A stretch of 64,000 nt of DNA from Bacteroidota bacterium (GTDB taxonomy: Bacteria > Bacteroidota > Bacteroidia > B-17B0 > Aurantibacillaceae), in the NCBI GenBank assembly GCA_013298715.1, contig JAAFIQ010000014.1, positions 1 to 64,000 of the forward strand, written 5' to 3'. A program made the position numbers and the translations under genes. Positions 1 through 8,350 of the stretch are shown here, one piece after another (position 1 is the stretch's first letter; every line of letters begins with the position of its first letter). The notes under the pieces are model-generated. The model was given only the letters and a program-made list of their open reading frames with translations. It was not told the DNA's origin and ran no database searches.

Positions 1-87
1 GAACTATCTGAATTTATTAAATGCCAAACTCAAAGTTTAACTAAAAATATAATAATATCAGCTTGTGCTTATAGCTATATTTTTTCG

Positions 88-327
88 TCAATAGATTGGG
101 CTATATAATATTTGTATTTGGTATAAATTTCTCTTTTCACTTTCAAAACCAACGGTAGTTAAGTTTTTAGCTTCTTTAAAGGTTGGAGAATTTTTTTTGA
201 ATTCATCTTTTGTAGCAACTAAATTTCTTATAATTCGTTTGCCAAAAAGTAAAATTATTATTTTATTTGGTTTAATTTCTCTTTTCTCTAAACCTAATTT
301 TATTGGTATTTGGCAATGTTTTAGCAT
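88..327 (-). CDS. Possible small basic hypothetical protein
   Basis: This is an open frame of 79 aa with no domain I recognise. It is Lys/Asn-rich with no signal peptide or membrane helix. It lies on the same strand as the GDPD operon but is separated from it by about 70 bp of unassigned AT-rich sequence. The composition is close to that of random AT-rich DNA, so it may be a chance ORF or a remnant of a larger gene. Nothing else is seen in bases 1-87. Confidence 0.25.
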   Translation of the reverse strand: MLKHCQIPIKLGLEKREIKPNKIIILLFGKRIIRNLVATKDEFKKNSPTFKEAKNLTTVGFESEKRNLYQIQILYSPIY

Positions 328-399
328 TTAATCTACAATCATAATGCCCCATTGTGCTTTTGAGGAACTTGTTAAATTATTAATTCTGTTAATAATTTT

Positions 400-1263
400 T
401 TAATTCAATTCCTTCACTAAATCTTTTATTTCATCGCTTTGTATAACATCAGGATTTTTTTTGATTGCACTCTTGTTGTCGCTTTGCGTGCGCACATCCC
501 ATAAGGCAATGTATAAATTATTGGCGTGCGCTTCTTCAATTTGGTTGTTGTTTATTTTATCGGTAGATATACTAATTCCAAAGCAGTTCAAGCGTTTGGC
601 CACTTCAAAGCCGCTGTTATAATCATGCGTTAAATAAAATAGTTTTAGTTTCTTGCTCGATTTTTTTTGGAGTAATTCAATTAGTTCTGCGCTTTGTGTT
701 TCAATAAAACAAGTGCTGTGCGATTCATATTTATCTATAATTTTAATTATGGCATTTGCAAATTGATGAACGTATAAATTTCTGTTATCTTCATCAGGAT
801 AGAGTTTGCAATCAAAAGAAAAATAAATTTGTTTGTAATTAGGAATATTATCAAAGATTTCGTTAATGCTAACGAGTGAGTAATTTTTGAATCGTTTTTT
901 GCAATAGTCCGTGTTTTTTAAATCTTCCCAATTCATTGAATTCACAAAACCATTTTTATTGGTATTCTCATTTAATTTTTCGTTATGAAAAGCAACAAGA
1001 ACGCTGTCTTTCGTGAGTTGCACATCAAACTCTGAACCGTTAGAACCTAGGCTTAAACATTTTTTTATTGATTCTAGGCTATTCATAGGGTACTTGCTCT
1101 TCATACCCATGCCGCCGTGGCCTAATGAAATAATTTTCCCATCATTCAAATTAGTAATTTTTTGTTTGTGTTTATTACACGATGAAATAAGTGAATAAAA
1201 AAAAGTAATTAGTAGTAAAATGCAACACTTAGAAATACAGATTATGTGGTGTAATGGCTTCAA
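400..1263 (-). CDS. Glycerophosphodiester phosphodiesterase family lipoprotein
   Basis: The protein probably hydrolyses glycerophosphodiesters, or a related phosphodiester, at the cell envelope. The N-terminus is a lipoprotein signal ending in LISSC. The GDPD TIM-barrel signature follows: LGHGG in place of the usual HRG, then GSEFDVQLTKD, which carries the Glu/Asp metal ligands, and VAFHNEKL with the second catalytic His. The length of 287 aa fits the family. It is the last gene of a leftward operon, starting 1 bp after the preceding secreted-protein gene. The replacement of Arg after the first His is unusual for the family. Substrate specificity cannot be told from the sequence. Confidence 0.85.
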   Translation of the reverse strand: MKPLHHIICISKCCILLLITFFYSLISSCNKHKQKITNLNDGKIISLGHGGMGMKSKYPMNSLESIKKCLSLGSNGSEFDVQLTKDSVLVAFHNEKLNENTNKNGFVNSMNWEDLKNTDYCKKRFKNYSLVSINEIFDNIPNYKQIYFSFDCKLYPDEDNRNLYVHQFANAIIKIIDKYESHSTCFIETQSAELIELLQKKSSKKLKLFYLTHDYNSGFEVAKRLNCFGISISTDKINNNQIEEAHANNLYIALWDVRTQSDNKSAIKKNPDVIQSDEIKDLVKELN

Positions 1264-1264
1264 C

Positions 1265-1714
1265 CTAATTAATAATTATAAATGTATTTTTTAAAATGCT
1301 TTTATTTTCTTTTCGGTTGTAACACTCAAAATTAACTTTGCTTTTTCCCTCCTCGTTTGCTCCGTTAATAAGGCATTGTGGATTATAGGTTTCTATTCTG
1401 CTTTTTTCTATAGCTTTTTCTTCTTTCACAAAAAGCAACTCATAATTTAAACCTGGTAAATAACTTAATTTGTAAATAGAATCATTACCTGTTTTATCAA
1501 AACGGGCGTTGGTAATTTTTAAACTAAAATTTGGTTTTAGACTATCTGGCACTATGAGCAGAAAAAGAGAATTATTTTTTAATGTATCACTTTTTTTACC
1601 GAGTAGATAAAAGGCAAATTGTGTGTTTACTTTTTTAAATTTTAAAGGATATTGTGCAAAAACGAATTGCGCCAAACATAAAAATACGCAAAAGAATATT
1701 TTACTCTTTTTCAA
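1265..1714 (-). CDS. Secreted hypothetical protein, 149 aa
   Basis: I do not recognise a family. A clear Sec signal peptide (MKKSKIFFCVFLCLAQFVFAQ) leads into a small, probably beta-rich domain with two Cys near the C-terminus (NPQCL, FECY) that could form a disulfide. The gene overlaps the end of tatA by 14 bp and is followed 1 bp later by the GDPD lipoprotein gene. It is therefore probably translated from the tatA operon mRNA. The location suggests an envelope or periplasmic role only by association. Confidence 0.7.
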   Translation of the reverse strand: MKKSKIFFCVFLCLAQFVFAQYPLKFKKVNTQFAFYLLGKKSDTLKNNSLFLLIVPDSLKPNFSLKITNARFDKTGNDSIYKLSYLPGLNYELLFVKEEKAIEKSRIETYNPQCLINGANEEGKSKVNFECYNRKENKSILKNTFIIIN

Positions 1715-1955
1715 TTTCTTTTTTCACTTCTTGAATGTGCTCTGTTACTTGATTGGTAAGACTTCCAGTACTTTCCTGAATTTCTCTGCTAATATTGTTT
1801 TGAGCATCCTTAAATTCTCTCATTCCTTTGCCTAATGTTTTTGCAATTGTTGGAATACCTTTGCCTCCAAACAATAGCAAAATCACAAACACTATCAGTA
1901 TTACTTCGCCACCGCCAAGGTTTAAAAAAAGAGGAATAAATAATTGAGAGTTCAT
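1701..1955 (-). CDS. tatA: Twin-arginine translocase subunit TatA/TatE
   Basis: This is the pore-forming subunit of the Tat pathway, which exports folded proteins across the inner membrane. The 84-aa protein has the family layout. A short N-terminal membrane helix (GGGEVILIVFVILLLFGGKG) is followed by the conserved LLFGGKGIP hinge. Then come the amphipathic helix TLGKGMREFKDA and a charged, probably disordered tail. TatC is not in this window. The gene sits between a 34-aa membrane-peptide gene and a secreted-protein gene that overlaps it by 14 bp, all in one leftward operon. Confidence 0.9.
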   Translation of the reverse strand: MNSQLFIPLFLNLGGGEVILIVFVILLLFGGKGIPTIAKTLGKGMREFKDAQNNISREIQESTGSLTNQVTEHIQEVKKEIEKE

Positions 1956-1958
1956 GAT

Positions 1959-2063
1959 TTACTTGTTACGAATAAATTTAATAAGTGTAACGGCACCAAA
2001 AATAAAAACTACAGCTATAAATGCTATAATAAAATAATCGCCATAACTCATTTCTTGTTGCAT
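1959..2063 (-). CDS. 34-aa single-pass membrane peptide upstream of tatA
   Basis: This ORF is too short for the ORF track. It reads MQQEMSYGDYFIIAFIAVVF followed by a hydrophobic stretch, and ends KFIRNK before a TAA stop. The pattern is a short polar N-terminus, one membrane helix of about 20 residues and a positively charged C-terminal end, as expected for an N-out small membrane protein. Its stop lies 3 bp before the tatA start and its own start lies 31 bp after the upstream gene, so it fills an otherwise empty operon slot exactly. The function is unknown. An accessory role near Tat is only a guess. Confidence 0.55.
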   Translation of the reverse strand: MQQEMSYGDYFIIAFIAVVFIFGAVTLIKFIRNK

Positions 2064-2094
2064 AATACAAAGTTACTAAAAATTTACTAATCAC

Positions 2095-2694
2095 TTAGGG
2101 TAATTCAACATCTGTTTCATCATCTGTTATTTCTTCTTCTTTGTATTTGTTTTCGAGTCTTTTTCCTGTTAAAGCCTCTATTTGATCAATTAATTCTTGT
2201 ACATCCCAAGAAGCTAAATTTTTTCCAAACCTATGTTTTGTTTTTGCCGTTTCAATTTCAATTGTTCCCTCTGCAATTAAGTATTGCAATTGTTTTTCGC
2301 CAACTCCAAGTCCAGTAATATCAAACACTTTGCTATCCATGGTGTGATTTGTAAACTCTTGGTAGCCGGCAAAACTAAAATAAAGGATATCATCCAAGTT
2401 AAATGTTGAGGTTCTTTCGCCAAGCGCAGTTTTGCAAATCACCTTTAAGTTATTAGTGTCTACAACTATAGATTCTGAAATAATAACATTTTTAAAGTAA
2501 TTGCGCGATAAATAGAAAACAATACCAAGGGCAATTATAGCATAACAAACTAAGTAAACAGGATTATCAATCAGAGTGCGGATTATAAAAACAAAAAGAA
2601 TAAGTAAAGAAAGATGAATAAACCCATAAAATATAAGTCCAAAATATACATTATTATTCTGTTTGTTTTTTAAAATTATAGTTGTGCTTTGCAT
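2095..2694 (-). CDS. Two-TM membrane protein with PH-like cytoplasmic domain
   Basis: The 199-aa protein has two adjacent hydrophobic helices (about residues 17-40 and 48-65). A predicted beta-rich domain with the rhythm of a bacterial PH-like fold follows (NVIISESIVVDTNNLKVICK, then DDILYFSFAG). It ends in a very acidic tail (KEEEITDDETDVELP). No catalytic motif is visible. It appears to be the first gene of the leftward tatA-GDPD operon, since intergenic gaps after it are short. It is a conserved-hypothetical type of protein and the PH-like assignment is an inference from pattern only. Confidence 0.65.
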   Translation of the reverse strand: MQSTTIILKNKQNNNVYFGLIFYGFIHLSLLILFVFIIRTLIDNPVYLVCYAIIALGIVFYLSRNYFKNVIISESIVVDTNNLKVICKTALGERTSTFNLDDILYFSFAGYQEFTNHTMDSKVFDITGLGVGEKQLQYLIAEGTIEIETAKTKHRFGKNLASWDVQELIDQIEALTGKRLENKYKEEEITDDETDVELP

Positions 2695-3024
2695 GGTTAA
2701 ATTTACGATTTAAAAAGATTTCCATAAATCTCAGCATTTAAAAATAGAATTTTCTTTAATTTCTTTTTCCTTGATGAAAAAGAAACAAACCTGCCTACAG
2801 CAGCTACTGTGTGGACACAAAATTAGGTATTTTTGTTAAAAACTCTATGGAAAAAATTAGCCACAAGCCTAACTATAAAGCCTTTAATCCTTAATATAAT
2901 AGCACTTTTAATTAATATGGCGTTGTTAATTATGAAAAAGGTCTATTATATATATTTGGTATAAGATGATTTGGAGTATAATTCTAAAAGAATTTTGATT
3001 CCATAATCTTAGATAAATGGTATA
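2695..3024. other. Intergenic region with degraded repeat remnant
   Basis: No credible gene is seen in this stretch. Bases 2760-2785 form a 10-bp perfect inverted repeat (TTTCTTTTTC / GAAAAAGAAA). It is followed by AACCTGCCTAC, an 11-mer that also occurs in the GC-rich insert of two MITE copies in this window. The rest is AT-rich and unstructured. The region looks like an eroded dispersed repeat. Confidence 0.4.
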
Positions 3025-3055
3025 AAAAAAGAGGGCTAATTCAACCCTCTTTTTT
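3025..3055 (-). terminator. Rho-independent terminator of the M43 protease gene
   Basis: An 11-bp perfect stem AAAAAAGAGGG / CCCTCTTTTTT with a 9-nt loop lies 3 bp beyond the stop codon of the metalloprotease gene. On the minus strand the stem runs straight into a T tract. The symmetrical A/T flanks mean it could work in both directions. Confidence 0.85.
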
Positions 3056-3057
3056 AT

Positions 3058-4947
3058 TTATTTTTGAAGTATTAATTTCTTAGTTGTTTTTTCACCATTC
3101 ACAACAAGGTTAACAATGTAAATTCCGTTTTGTAAATTTTGTAATTCACTATCCGTTGCAAAATTCATTTCAATATTGTTTTCACCTATGCTTGTATTTT
3201 CTATTGAATAACTTTTAACTTTTCTACCAAACAAATCAAAAATTTCTAAGTTAGATATTGCATTTTCTTCATACACATTAAAACTTAGTGTTACTTTATC
3301 GTTTACTGGGTTAGGGAACAATGAAGTTTGTATTTCTTTTGGCACGGTATTTCCCTCATCTTGCAAACGCGCATTACTTGTTGCGCCAGAGGTTATAACA
3401 CTATTAGTTGAAAGGCTCAATCTAACATTTGGGCGTGCATAACTTTGTGTGCCACTTGTTGTGGTACAAAGCCCACCATTACTAATATCTTGGCGTTTAT
3501 ACAAGGCCATATAATTTGTAGTATTTGTTGAGTAAACACTTGTATTATTGGTATATGATGAATTATTCCAGCAAATATCAATTAAAATATTACTTGTTCC
3601 GTTATAAATAAAAGGGATAGTAAAATTATGTGTATTCCATTGGTTTGAACTAGCAGCAAAATTTGAGCTGTAAACTGTAGTAACGTTAGAACCTGATAAA
3701 AACGACGTACCTGTGAATGATGCATTTGTAATATGCGACATTTTTATTGTAAAATTACTCATGGTTTGCGCATTAGCAGTTAACGCATTAAATGCTAGAG
3801 ATTTTATGAATTTGTTAGTTCCTGTAAAGCCAGCGGCTTGCAATTCAGCTTTGGTAATAATAATTTGAGCGCGTTCATCCATGTAGTAAGTACCATAAGG
3901 AATTACACCCGTAGTATTTACACCATTGCCAATCGTTACAACCTTAGATGTTGGAGCAGTCGTTCCGGTTCCTGATGAAGAAGATGAGCCACAACCTGCC
4001 GATGTTAATAAGCCTGCACGTGCACCGCCATTCGCAAATAAGGCGTTCATGCGCGCTGATTGGCCATTGGTAAACATATACATGCAAGCATCATCTACAT
4101 AATCCATGTAATTCATACTCATATCGCCGCTATTGCTACAGCTAACTTTAGGAAACGTAGGGCAGCCATAATTAGCGGCCTGTTGAGTCGGTGTATCGTT
4201 TACCAAATCGTTTCCACAATTTGCATCGCCCCAAATGTGGCGTAAGTTAAGCCAATGGCCAACTTCGTGCGTTGCTGTTCTACCTTTGTTATATGGCGCA
4301 ACTACATTGCCTGTTCTGCCAAAAGCGGTATATAGCATAACTACACCGTCAGTTGCAACGGGTCCGCCAGGGAATTGAGCATAACCTAATAAACCGCTTC
4401 CTAAATTACAAACCCATATATTCAGGTATTTGCTTGTATTCCAAGCGTTAGATCCGCCAGTAGTAGATGATTTCATTTTATCATCACTTCCAAAAGAACT
4501 AACGGTAGTAGATTTTCTTATGATGCCAGTTGTGTTGTTTCCGTTAGGATCTTTTGATGCTAAACAAAAACTAATATTACAATTTGCTGCTAAGTTTGAA
4601 AACACAGATGGAACAAGCACTTTATCGGCATTCAATTTTTGAAAATCTTCATTTAACACCGCAATTTGTGATTGAATTTGAGCATCAGAAATATTTTGTG
4701 CAGCTGTATTGTACAACACATGCACCACTACAGGAATATTAACTACTGCGGCGATTGTTTTAGCGTTACTTAAAAAATAATCTTTTGAGTGTTCCTCAAT
4801 TGCTTCCTGATTTTTTTTCATTTCTGGATTCAACAATTCTAAACGTGTTTGGTTTTCCATACTACCACACTTACGTGGTTGTTGTGCGCTAATGCAAAGA
4901 CTCAATAAACAAGCAAAGCTAAGTATTGCCATTTTTTTTGTTTTCAT
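3058..4947 (-). CDS. T9SS-exported M43-family (pappalysin-like) zinc metalloprotease
   Basis: This is a secreted endopeptidase. It has a Sec signal peptide (ending ISAQ), a short propeptide-like region, and a catalytic domain with HEVGHWLNLRH around residue 230. That motif is the metzincin HExxHxxGxxH form with Leu-Arg before the third His, and a Met-turn region (SMNYMDY) lies about 50 residues later. Ser/Gly/Thr linkers precede a beta-rich domain. The last ~85 residues are a T9SS type A sorting domain (LFPNPVND, then NGIYIVNL, then KKLILQK). It is a monocistronic gene with its own terminator and a likely -7 box at 5056-5063. The natural substrate is unknown. Confidence 0.9.
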   Translation of the reverse strand: MKTKKMAILSFACLLSLCISAQQPRKCGSMENQTRLELLNPEMKKNQEAIEEHSKDYFLSNAKTIAAVVNIPVVVHVLYNTAAQNISDAQIQSQIAVLNEDFQKLNADKVLVPSVFSNLAANCNISFCLASKDPNGNNTTGIIRKSTTVSSFGSDDKMKSSTTGGSNAWNTSKYLNIWVCNLGSGLLGYAQFPGGPVATDGVVMLYTAFGRTGNVVAPYNKGRTATHEVGHWLNLRHIWGDANCGNDLVNDTPTQQAANYGCPTFPKVSCSNSGDMSMNYMDYVDDACMYMFTNGQSARMNALFANGGARAGLLTSAGCGSSSSSGTGTTAPTSKVVTIGNGVNTTGVIPYGTYYMDERAQIIITKAELQAAGFTGTNKFIKSLAFNALTANAQTMSNFTIKMSHITNASFTGTSFLSGSNVTTVYSSNFAASSNQWNTHNFTIPFIYNGTSNILIDICWNNSSYTNNTSVYSTNTTNYMALYKRQDISNGGLCTTTSGTQSYARPNVRLSLSTNSVITSGATSNARLQDEGNTVPKEIQTSLFPNPVNDKVTLSFNVYEENAISNLEIFDLFGRKVKSYSIENTSIGENNIEMNFATDSELQNLQNGIYIVNLVVNGEKTTKKLILQK

Positions 4948-5055
4948 ACTTTTAAGATTTTTAAGATTTAGCTTTAAATAATTTTAAAAGCGGTTTAAGA
5001 ATTTCTAATTAAGAGTTTAATTTAGAATCTTATAGGGTGTTCACTTTTAAGGTTG

Positions 5056-5063
5056 CAAACTTA
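5056..5063 (-). promoter_or_regulatory. Candidate -7 box (TAAGTTTG) for M43 protease gene
   Basis: The minus-strand octamer TAAGTTTG fits the Bacteroidota -7 consensus TAnnTTTG. It would give a leader of about 100 nt. No TTTG -33 element is seen at the ideal spacing. Confidence 0.4.
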
Positions 5064-5269
5064 TAGCTTTTTTTAAAGTGCTGAATAAAACTGTGTTTAT
5101 ACGCTATATTTTTAAATAATATTTAATTAATATTATTAATTTTATAATTATATTCAAATTTTTAAAAACTAAATCAGTTTATAAAATAGAATATTTAAAG
5201 CTTTTGGTTACTATTGAATAAATGTGATTTTTTTAGCCGAATTTTTAATATTTATTTAATATATTTATA

Positions 5270-5277
5270 TATTTTTG
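5270..5277 (+). promoter_or_regulatory. Candidate -7 box (TATTTTTG) for Lrp/AsnC gene
   Basis: TATTTTTG matches TAnnTTTG and lies 25 bp before the ATG, which would give a leader of about 20 nt. A -33 TTTG is not visible. Confidence 0.4.
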
Positions 5278-5302
5278 AATATTAATTTAAAATTAATACC
5301 AT

Positions 5303-5767
5303 ATGAAGACTAAAATTGAAGAAATTGATGTAGTTGATAAAGAGATCCTATCATTATTATTTAAAAATGCGTCAATGACGTATGCCGAAATTGCAAAAAA
5401 AATTTTAGTATCGCCTGGCACTGTGCATGGCCGAATAAAAAAAATGAATAAATATGGCATTATTAAAGGCACTACCATTCTGGTTGACCCTAAGAAACTT
5501 GGTTACGATATAACTGCGTTTATAGGCATCATACTTGAAAAAAGCTCTTCTTACAACGATGTCATTAAAGTATTAAAACGTTTTCCAGAGGTTATTGAGG
5601 CACATTTTGTTACAGGTTTATACTCTATGCTTGCAAAAATAGTTTGCAAGAACACCGACCAGTTACGCCAAATTTTAAATGACCATATTCGCCCAATTAA
5701 TGGCATACAGCGCACCGAAACATTGTTGGTTTTAGAAGAAAGTATAAAAAGACCTGTAAGTATTTAG
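5303..5767 (+). CDS. Lrp/AsnC family transcriptional regulator
   Basis: This DNA-binding regulator usually senses amino acids. The first ~55 residues form the AsnC-type helix-turn-helix (DKEILSLLFKNASMTYAEIAKK, then SPGTVHGRIKKM). Residues ~70-150 form the ligand-binding/oligomerisation RAM domain (AFIGIILEKSS, then HFVTGLYSMLAKIVC). The length of 154 aa is standard. It is monocistronic and divergent from the M43 protease gene. The effector and targets cannot be read from the sequence. The upstream AT-rich region could be its own target. Confidence 0.92.
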   Translation: MKTKIEEIDVVDKEILSLLFKNASMTYAEIAKKILVSPGTVHGRIKKMNKYGIIKGTTILVDPKKLGYDITAFIGIILEKSSSYNDVIKVLKRFPEVIEAHFVTGLYSMLAKIVCKNTDQLRQILNDHIRPINGIQRTETLLVLEESIKRPVSI

Positions 5768-5801
5768 TATCGATTCAAGATTTTTTTAAAGTTTAATACT
5801 A

Positions 5802-7088
5802 CTAAAAAACAAAACCAATAGCATACAAAGGTATATTTGTTAACCAAGTTTCTTTTCTATACATACTCATCGATGTGCGAATTGCAGTAGTAGAAGAATA
5901 TTTTTCTACAAAAAGTTTTAAACTTTTGGCTTTTAAATTTTCTTCTGCTTTTACTTCTATTGGTATAATTTGGTTTTGGTGTTGAACTAAAAAATCTATT
6001 TCGGCACTTGCGTTTGTTGCAGTCCAGTAATACAATTCCGTTTTCGGCTTTAATTGCTGGCAAACAAATTGCTCGGTTAAAGCGCCTTTAAACTCATGCA
6101 GTATTTTATTTTTTTCGAGTAAAATTTTTTGATCTAAATTTCCTATGGCGTTTAACAAACCTATATCTACCAAAAATAATTTAAAGGCATCGTAATCCAT
6201 GTAAGCATTAAGCGGAAGTTTTGGCGTTTCGGCTCTATTAACTTTTAATATTAAACCTGCTGCCACCAACCAATTTATGGCCAATTCAAAATCTTTTGCA
6301 CGTGCTCCTTGTTTAATTTGACCATAAATAAATTTTCTGTTTTCTTTGGCTAATTGTGCTATTAAGGCTTGCCAAACCAAACGAATTTTAGGTACAACTT
6401 CATTAGGTGCATATTTAGCAAAATCGTTTTCGTAACCTGTAAGTATTTTTTGCTGCAAATCTCTAACAGTTGCTAAATTTTTTTGTTCAATGTAATTGGC
6501 TACAACCTCAGGCATACCGCCAATAAAATAGTACAAGCGTAATTTTTCTACAAGGCGCTCATGAAAACTTGTGAGTACATCCCAATTTTTTAACTGTAAT
6601 TGCTTTGCAAGTTTTTCATCGCCCGTATTTTGCAAAAACTCTGCAAAATTTAAAGGGTACAATTGCATAAAATCTACTTTACCTACCGGGAACGAATTGT
6701 TTTTTTGTAAAGAAACCCCCAGCAAAGAACCAGCCGCTATAATGTAGTACTGTGGCGCAAGTTCATAAAAATATTTTAAGGCCGTCAGTCCTTTTTCTGC
6801 TTCTTGAATTTCATCAAAAATGAGTAAGGTGTTTTTAGGATCTATAATTGTGTTTGTTTCAATTTCAAAAATATTTATTAAGCGTTCAATATTAAAATCA
6901 GGTACGAAAACATCTCTAAGCCTCGCGCTACTTTCAAAATTTAGGTATAGCACTTTTTTAAATTCGTTTTTACCAAATTCTTTCATTACCCACGTTTTAC
7001 CAACTTGCCTTGCCCCTTTTATAATAAGTGGCTTTCTGTTAGTGGATTTTTTCCAACGTTTTAAATCATTTAATAATTCACGTTTCAT
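5802..7088 (-). CDS. AAA family ATPase with DUF4143 domain
   Basis: This is a stand-alone P-loop ATPase of the AAA_14/DUF4143 type. Walker A is GARQVGKT and Walker B is LLIFDEIQ, followed by the sensor-like AAGSLLG. The C-terminal DUF4143 has a PD-(D/E)XK-like segment (SAEIDFLVQ, then IIPIEVKAEE), so a nuclease-like fold is likely. I place the start at 7088 (MKRELLND) rather than the ORF-track start at 7121. A -7 box at 7111-7118 would start transcription near 7105, downstream of the longer start. The biological role of this family is poorly understood. Members are often patchily distributed and probably horizontally moved. Confidence 0.88.
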   Translation of the reverse strand: MKRELLNDLKRWKKSTNRKPLIIKGARQVGKTWVMKEFGKNEFKKVLYLNFESSARLRDVFVPDFNIERLINIFEIETNTIIDPKNTLLIFDEIQEAEKGLTALKYFYELAPQYYIIAAGSLLGVSLQKNNSFPVGKVDFMQLYPLNFAEFLQNTGDEKLAKQLQLKNWDVLTSFHERLVEKLRLYYFIGGMPEVVANYIEQKNLATVRDLQQKILTGYENDFAKYAPNEVVPKIRLVWQALIAQLAKENRKFIYGQIKQGARAKDFELAINWLVAAGLILKVNRAETPKLPLNAYMDYDAFKLFLVDIGLLNAIGNLDQKILLEKNKILHEFKGALTEQFVCQQLKPKTELYYWTATNASAEIDFLVQHQNQIIPIEVKAEENLKAKSLKLFVEKYSSTTAIRTSMSMYRKETWLTNIPLYAIGFVF

Positions 7089-7110
7089 TAAAAGTAACTT
7101 ATTTAAAACA

Positions 7111-7118
7111 CAAATATA
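7111..7118 (-). promoter_or_regulatory. Candidate -7 box (TATATTTG) of AAA/DUF4143 gene
   Basis: The minus-strand TATATTTG is a perfect TAnnTTTG box 22 bp upstream of the chosen start. It abuts a pair of 24-bp direct repeats, which supports a regulated promoter. Confidence 0.5.
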
Positions 7119-7172
7119 CACTTTTTTGTACGAATAAATGCACTTTAATACACTTTTTCAAACGAATAAATG
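7117..7172. repeat. Pair of 24-bp direct repeats, operator-like
   Basis: Bases 7117-7140 and 7149-7172 are 21/24 identical (TACACTTTTT, three variable bases, then ACGAATAAATG). They are exactly 32 bp apart, about three helical turns. They cover the region just upstream of the -7 box of the ATPase gene, where a repressor or activator dimer would be expected to bind. Confidence 0.55.
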
Positions 7173-7421
7173 TTATATATTACATTTTTATGAAGGAAAT
7201 TTTTGATTTGTACGAGCACATTACTATCTAATTTTCTGTTTTACAGGCGTTTAATAAAATAAAGTTTTTGAGATTTATAATAATCGGTATCAGATAAGGT
7301 TTGAATTTTCAATTGATTGTATACGACTTATAAAAAAGAAATGCGATTTTATGCTAACTAATTTTTCAAAAGCATTAAATAATCCTAGCTCATAGCATTG
7401 ATTTATTTCGCTACGGCACTG
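7173..7421. other. Intergenic, nothing recognised
   Basis: Together with the promoter and repeats to its left this makes a gap of over 300 bp. I see no ORF of credible composition, no strong hairpin and no repeat in this part. Confidence 0.4.
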
Positions 7422-8330
7422 TTACCACAATTCACGTTGAATTAACATTTTACCAATAACTGTGATTTTATATGATTTCATTGGTTTCACACCATACATA
7501 AGCCTATTGTTTTCTATTTTTTCTATTTCATTGGTTGTAAGTTTCGAAGGATCAGTAATTGCGTAATAAAAAAATGGTTTTTCTTTTTTAAATTCTTTGC
7601 TCTGGTCATACATCCAAGCAAAGTCTTTAGGAAGGTATTCGCCATTTAAAAGCGCCTTAGTTGCCATTTCAATATATTTTTCATTCTCAGGTAGTCTTAC
7701 GTTGTGATGAAGAATCACAGAAACACTTTCGTAACCTACTGGACCAACTAACTTCTCAGAAGGAAACCCATACTTCCCTATCAAATAAAGGAGATGCCGA
7801 AAAACTAAAGAGTCTGATTTATTTTTTTTAGAAATAGTATCTGGATTAATATGGAAGTGATTTTTAAAAAACGTGTTGCCTCGAATTACATTCTGATCAA
7901 TAAATTGCAAACTGTCAATTTCTCTGGCATAAACCATATTTATACGATTTTTAAAATTGTTTTCAAAAATTTTAGCACTATCTTTTAGCTGAGAATATTT
8001 ATCGCACCTTTTTAATTTCTTAAAGCGTCTTTCCTTTATTATTTCTATATTTTTGCCATTTAAAATTGCTTTACGGAGAAATTGTATGGCTTTGTAAAAT
8101 TGTTTTGTTTTAGTTGCAGCTAAAGCAGCTTTCTCTAAATTAAAACTGTGGCAATAATTAACAAGTGTAAAAGCAGAATCGTAATATTTCAAAGCTGCGA
8201 TATAATTCCTATTGTAAGATTCATTATCTCCTTTATTGCATAAATTATAATACTTAATGTAATCGTTTTGAATTTGTCCAAGATTTAAGGCAGCGCGAAA
8301 TAGAAATAATATGCTGAGTAGTTTTTTCAA
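7422..8330 (-). CDS. Secreted TPR-like protein with DUF6624-type C-terminal domain
   Basis: A signal-peptide-like N-terminus (MKKLLSILFLFRAALNLG) leads into helix-pair repeats resembling TPRs (YNRNYIAALKYYDSAF; KQFYKAIQFLRKAI). The C-terminal half carries a pattern seen in DUF6624 proteins: LIGKYGFPSEKLVG, a conserved ILHHN, then YLPKDFAWMYDQ. No enzymatic function is established for that family. The gene ends 20 bp before the next leftward gene begins in the map, so it is probably co-transcribed downstream of the 114-aa membrane protein. Confidence 0.65.
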   Translation of the reverse strand: MKKLLSILFLFRAALNLGQIQNDYIKYYNLCNKGDNESYNRNYIAALKYYDSAFTLVNYCHSFNLEKAALAATKTKQFYKAIQFLRKAILNGKNIEIIKERRFKKLKRCDKYSQLKDSAKIFENNFKNRINMVYAREIDSLQFIDQNVIRGNTFFKNHFHINPDTISKKNKSDSLVFRHLLYLIGKYGFPSEKLVGPVGYESVSVILHHNVRLPENEKYIEMATKALLNGEYLPKDFAWMYDQSKEFKKEKPFFYYAITDPSKLTTNEIEKIENNRLMYGVKPMKSYKITVIGKMLIQRELW

Positions 8331-8350
8331 GGGCAGTGGTTATATTTAAT

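Larger units (their letters stand above)
4948..5302. other. Divergent promoter region, very AT-rich
   Basis: This 355-bp gap separates the divergent M43 protease and Lrp/AsnC genes. No ORF is credible. It holds candidate -7 boxes for both genes (5056-5063 on minus, 5270-5277 on plus) and long A/T runs. Long AT-rich leaders like this are natural binding ground for Lrp-type regulators, so autoregulation is plausible but not shown. Confidence 0.5.

Noticed and set aside
5760-5815. Weak inverted repeat TAGTAT/ATACTA after the Lrp/AsnC gene as terminator
   Set aside because: The 6-bp A/T-only stem with a long loop is not distinguishable from background in this AT-rich sequence.
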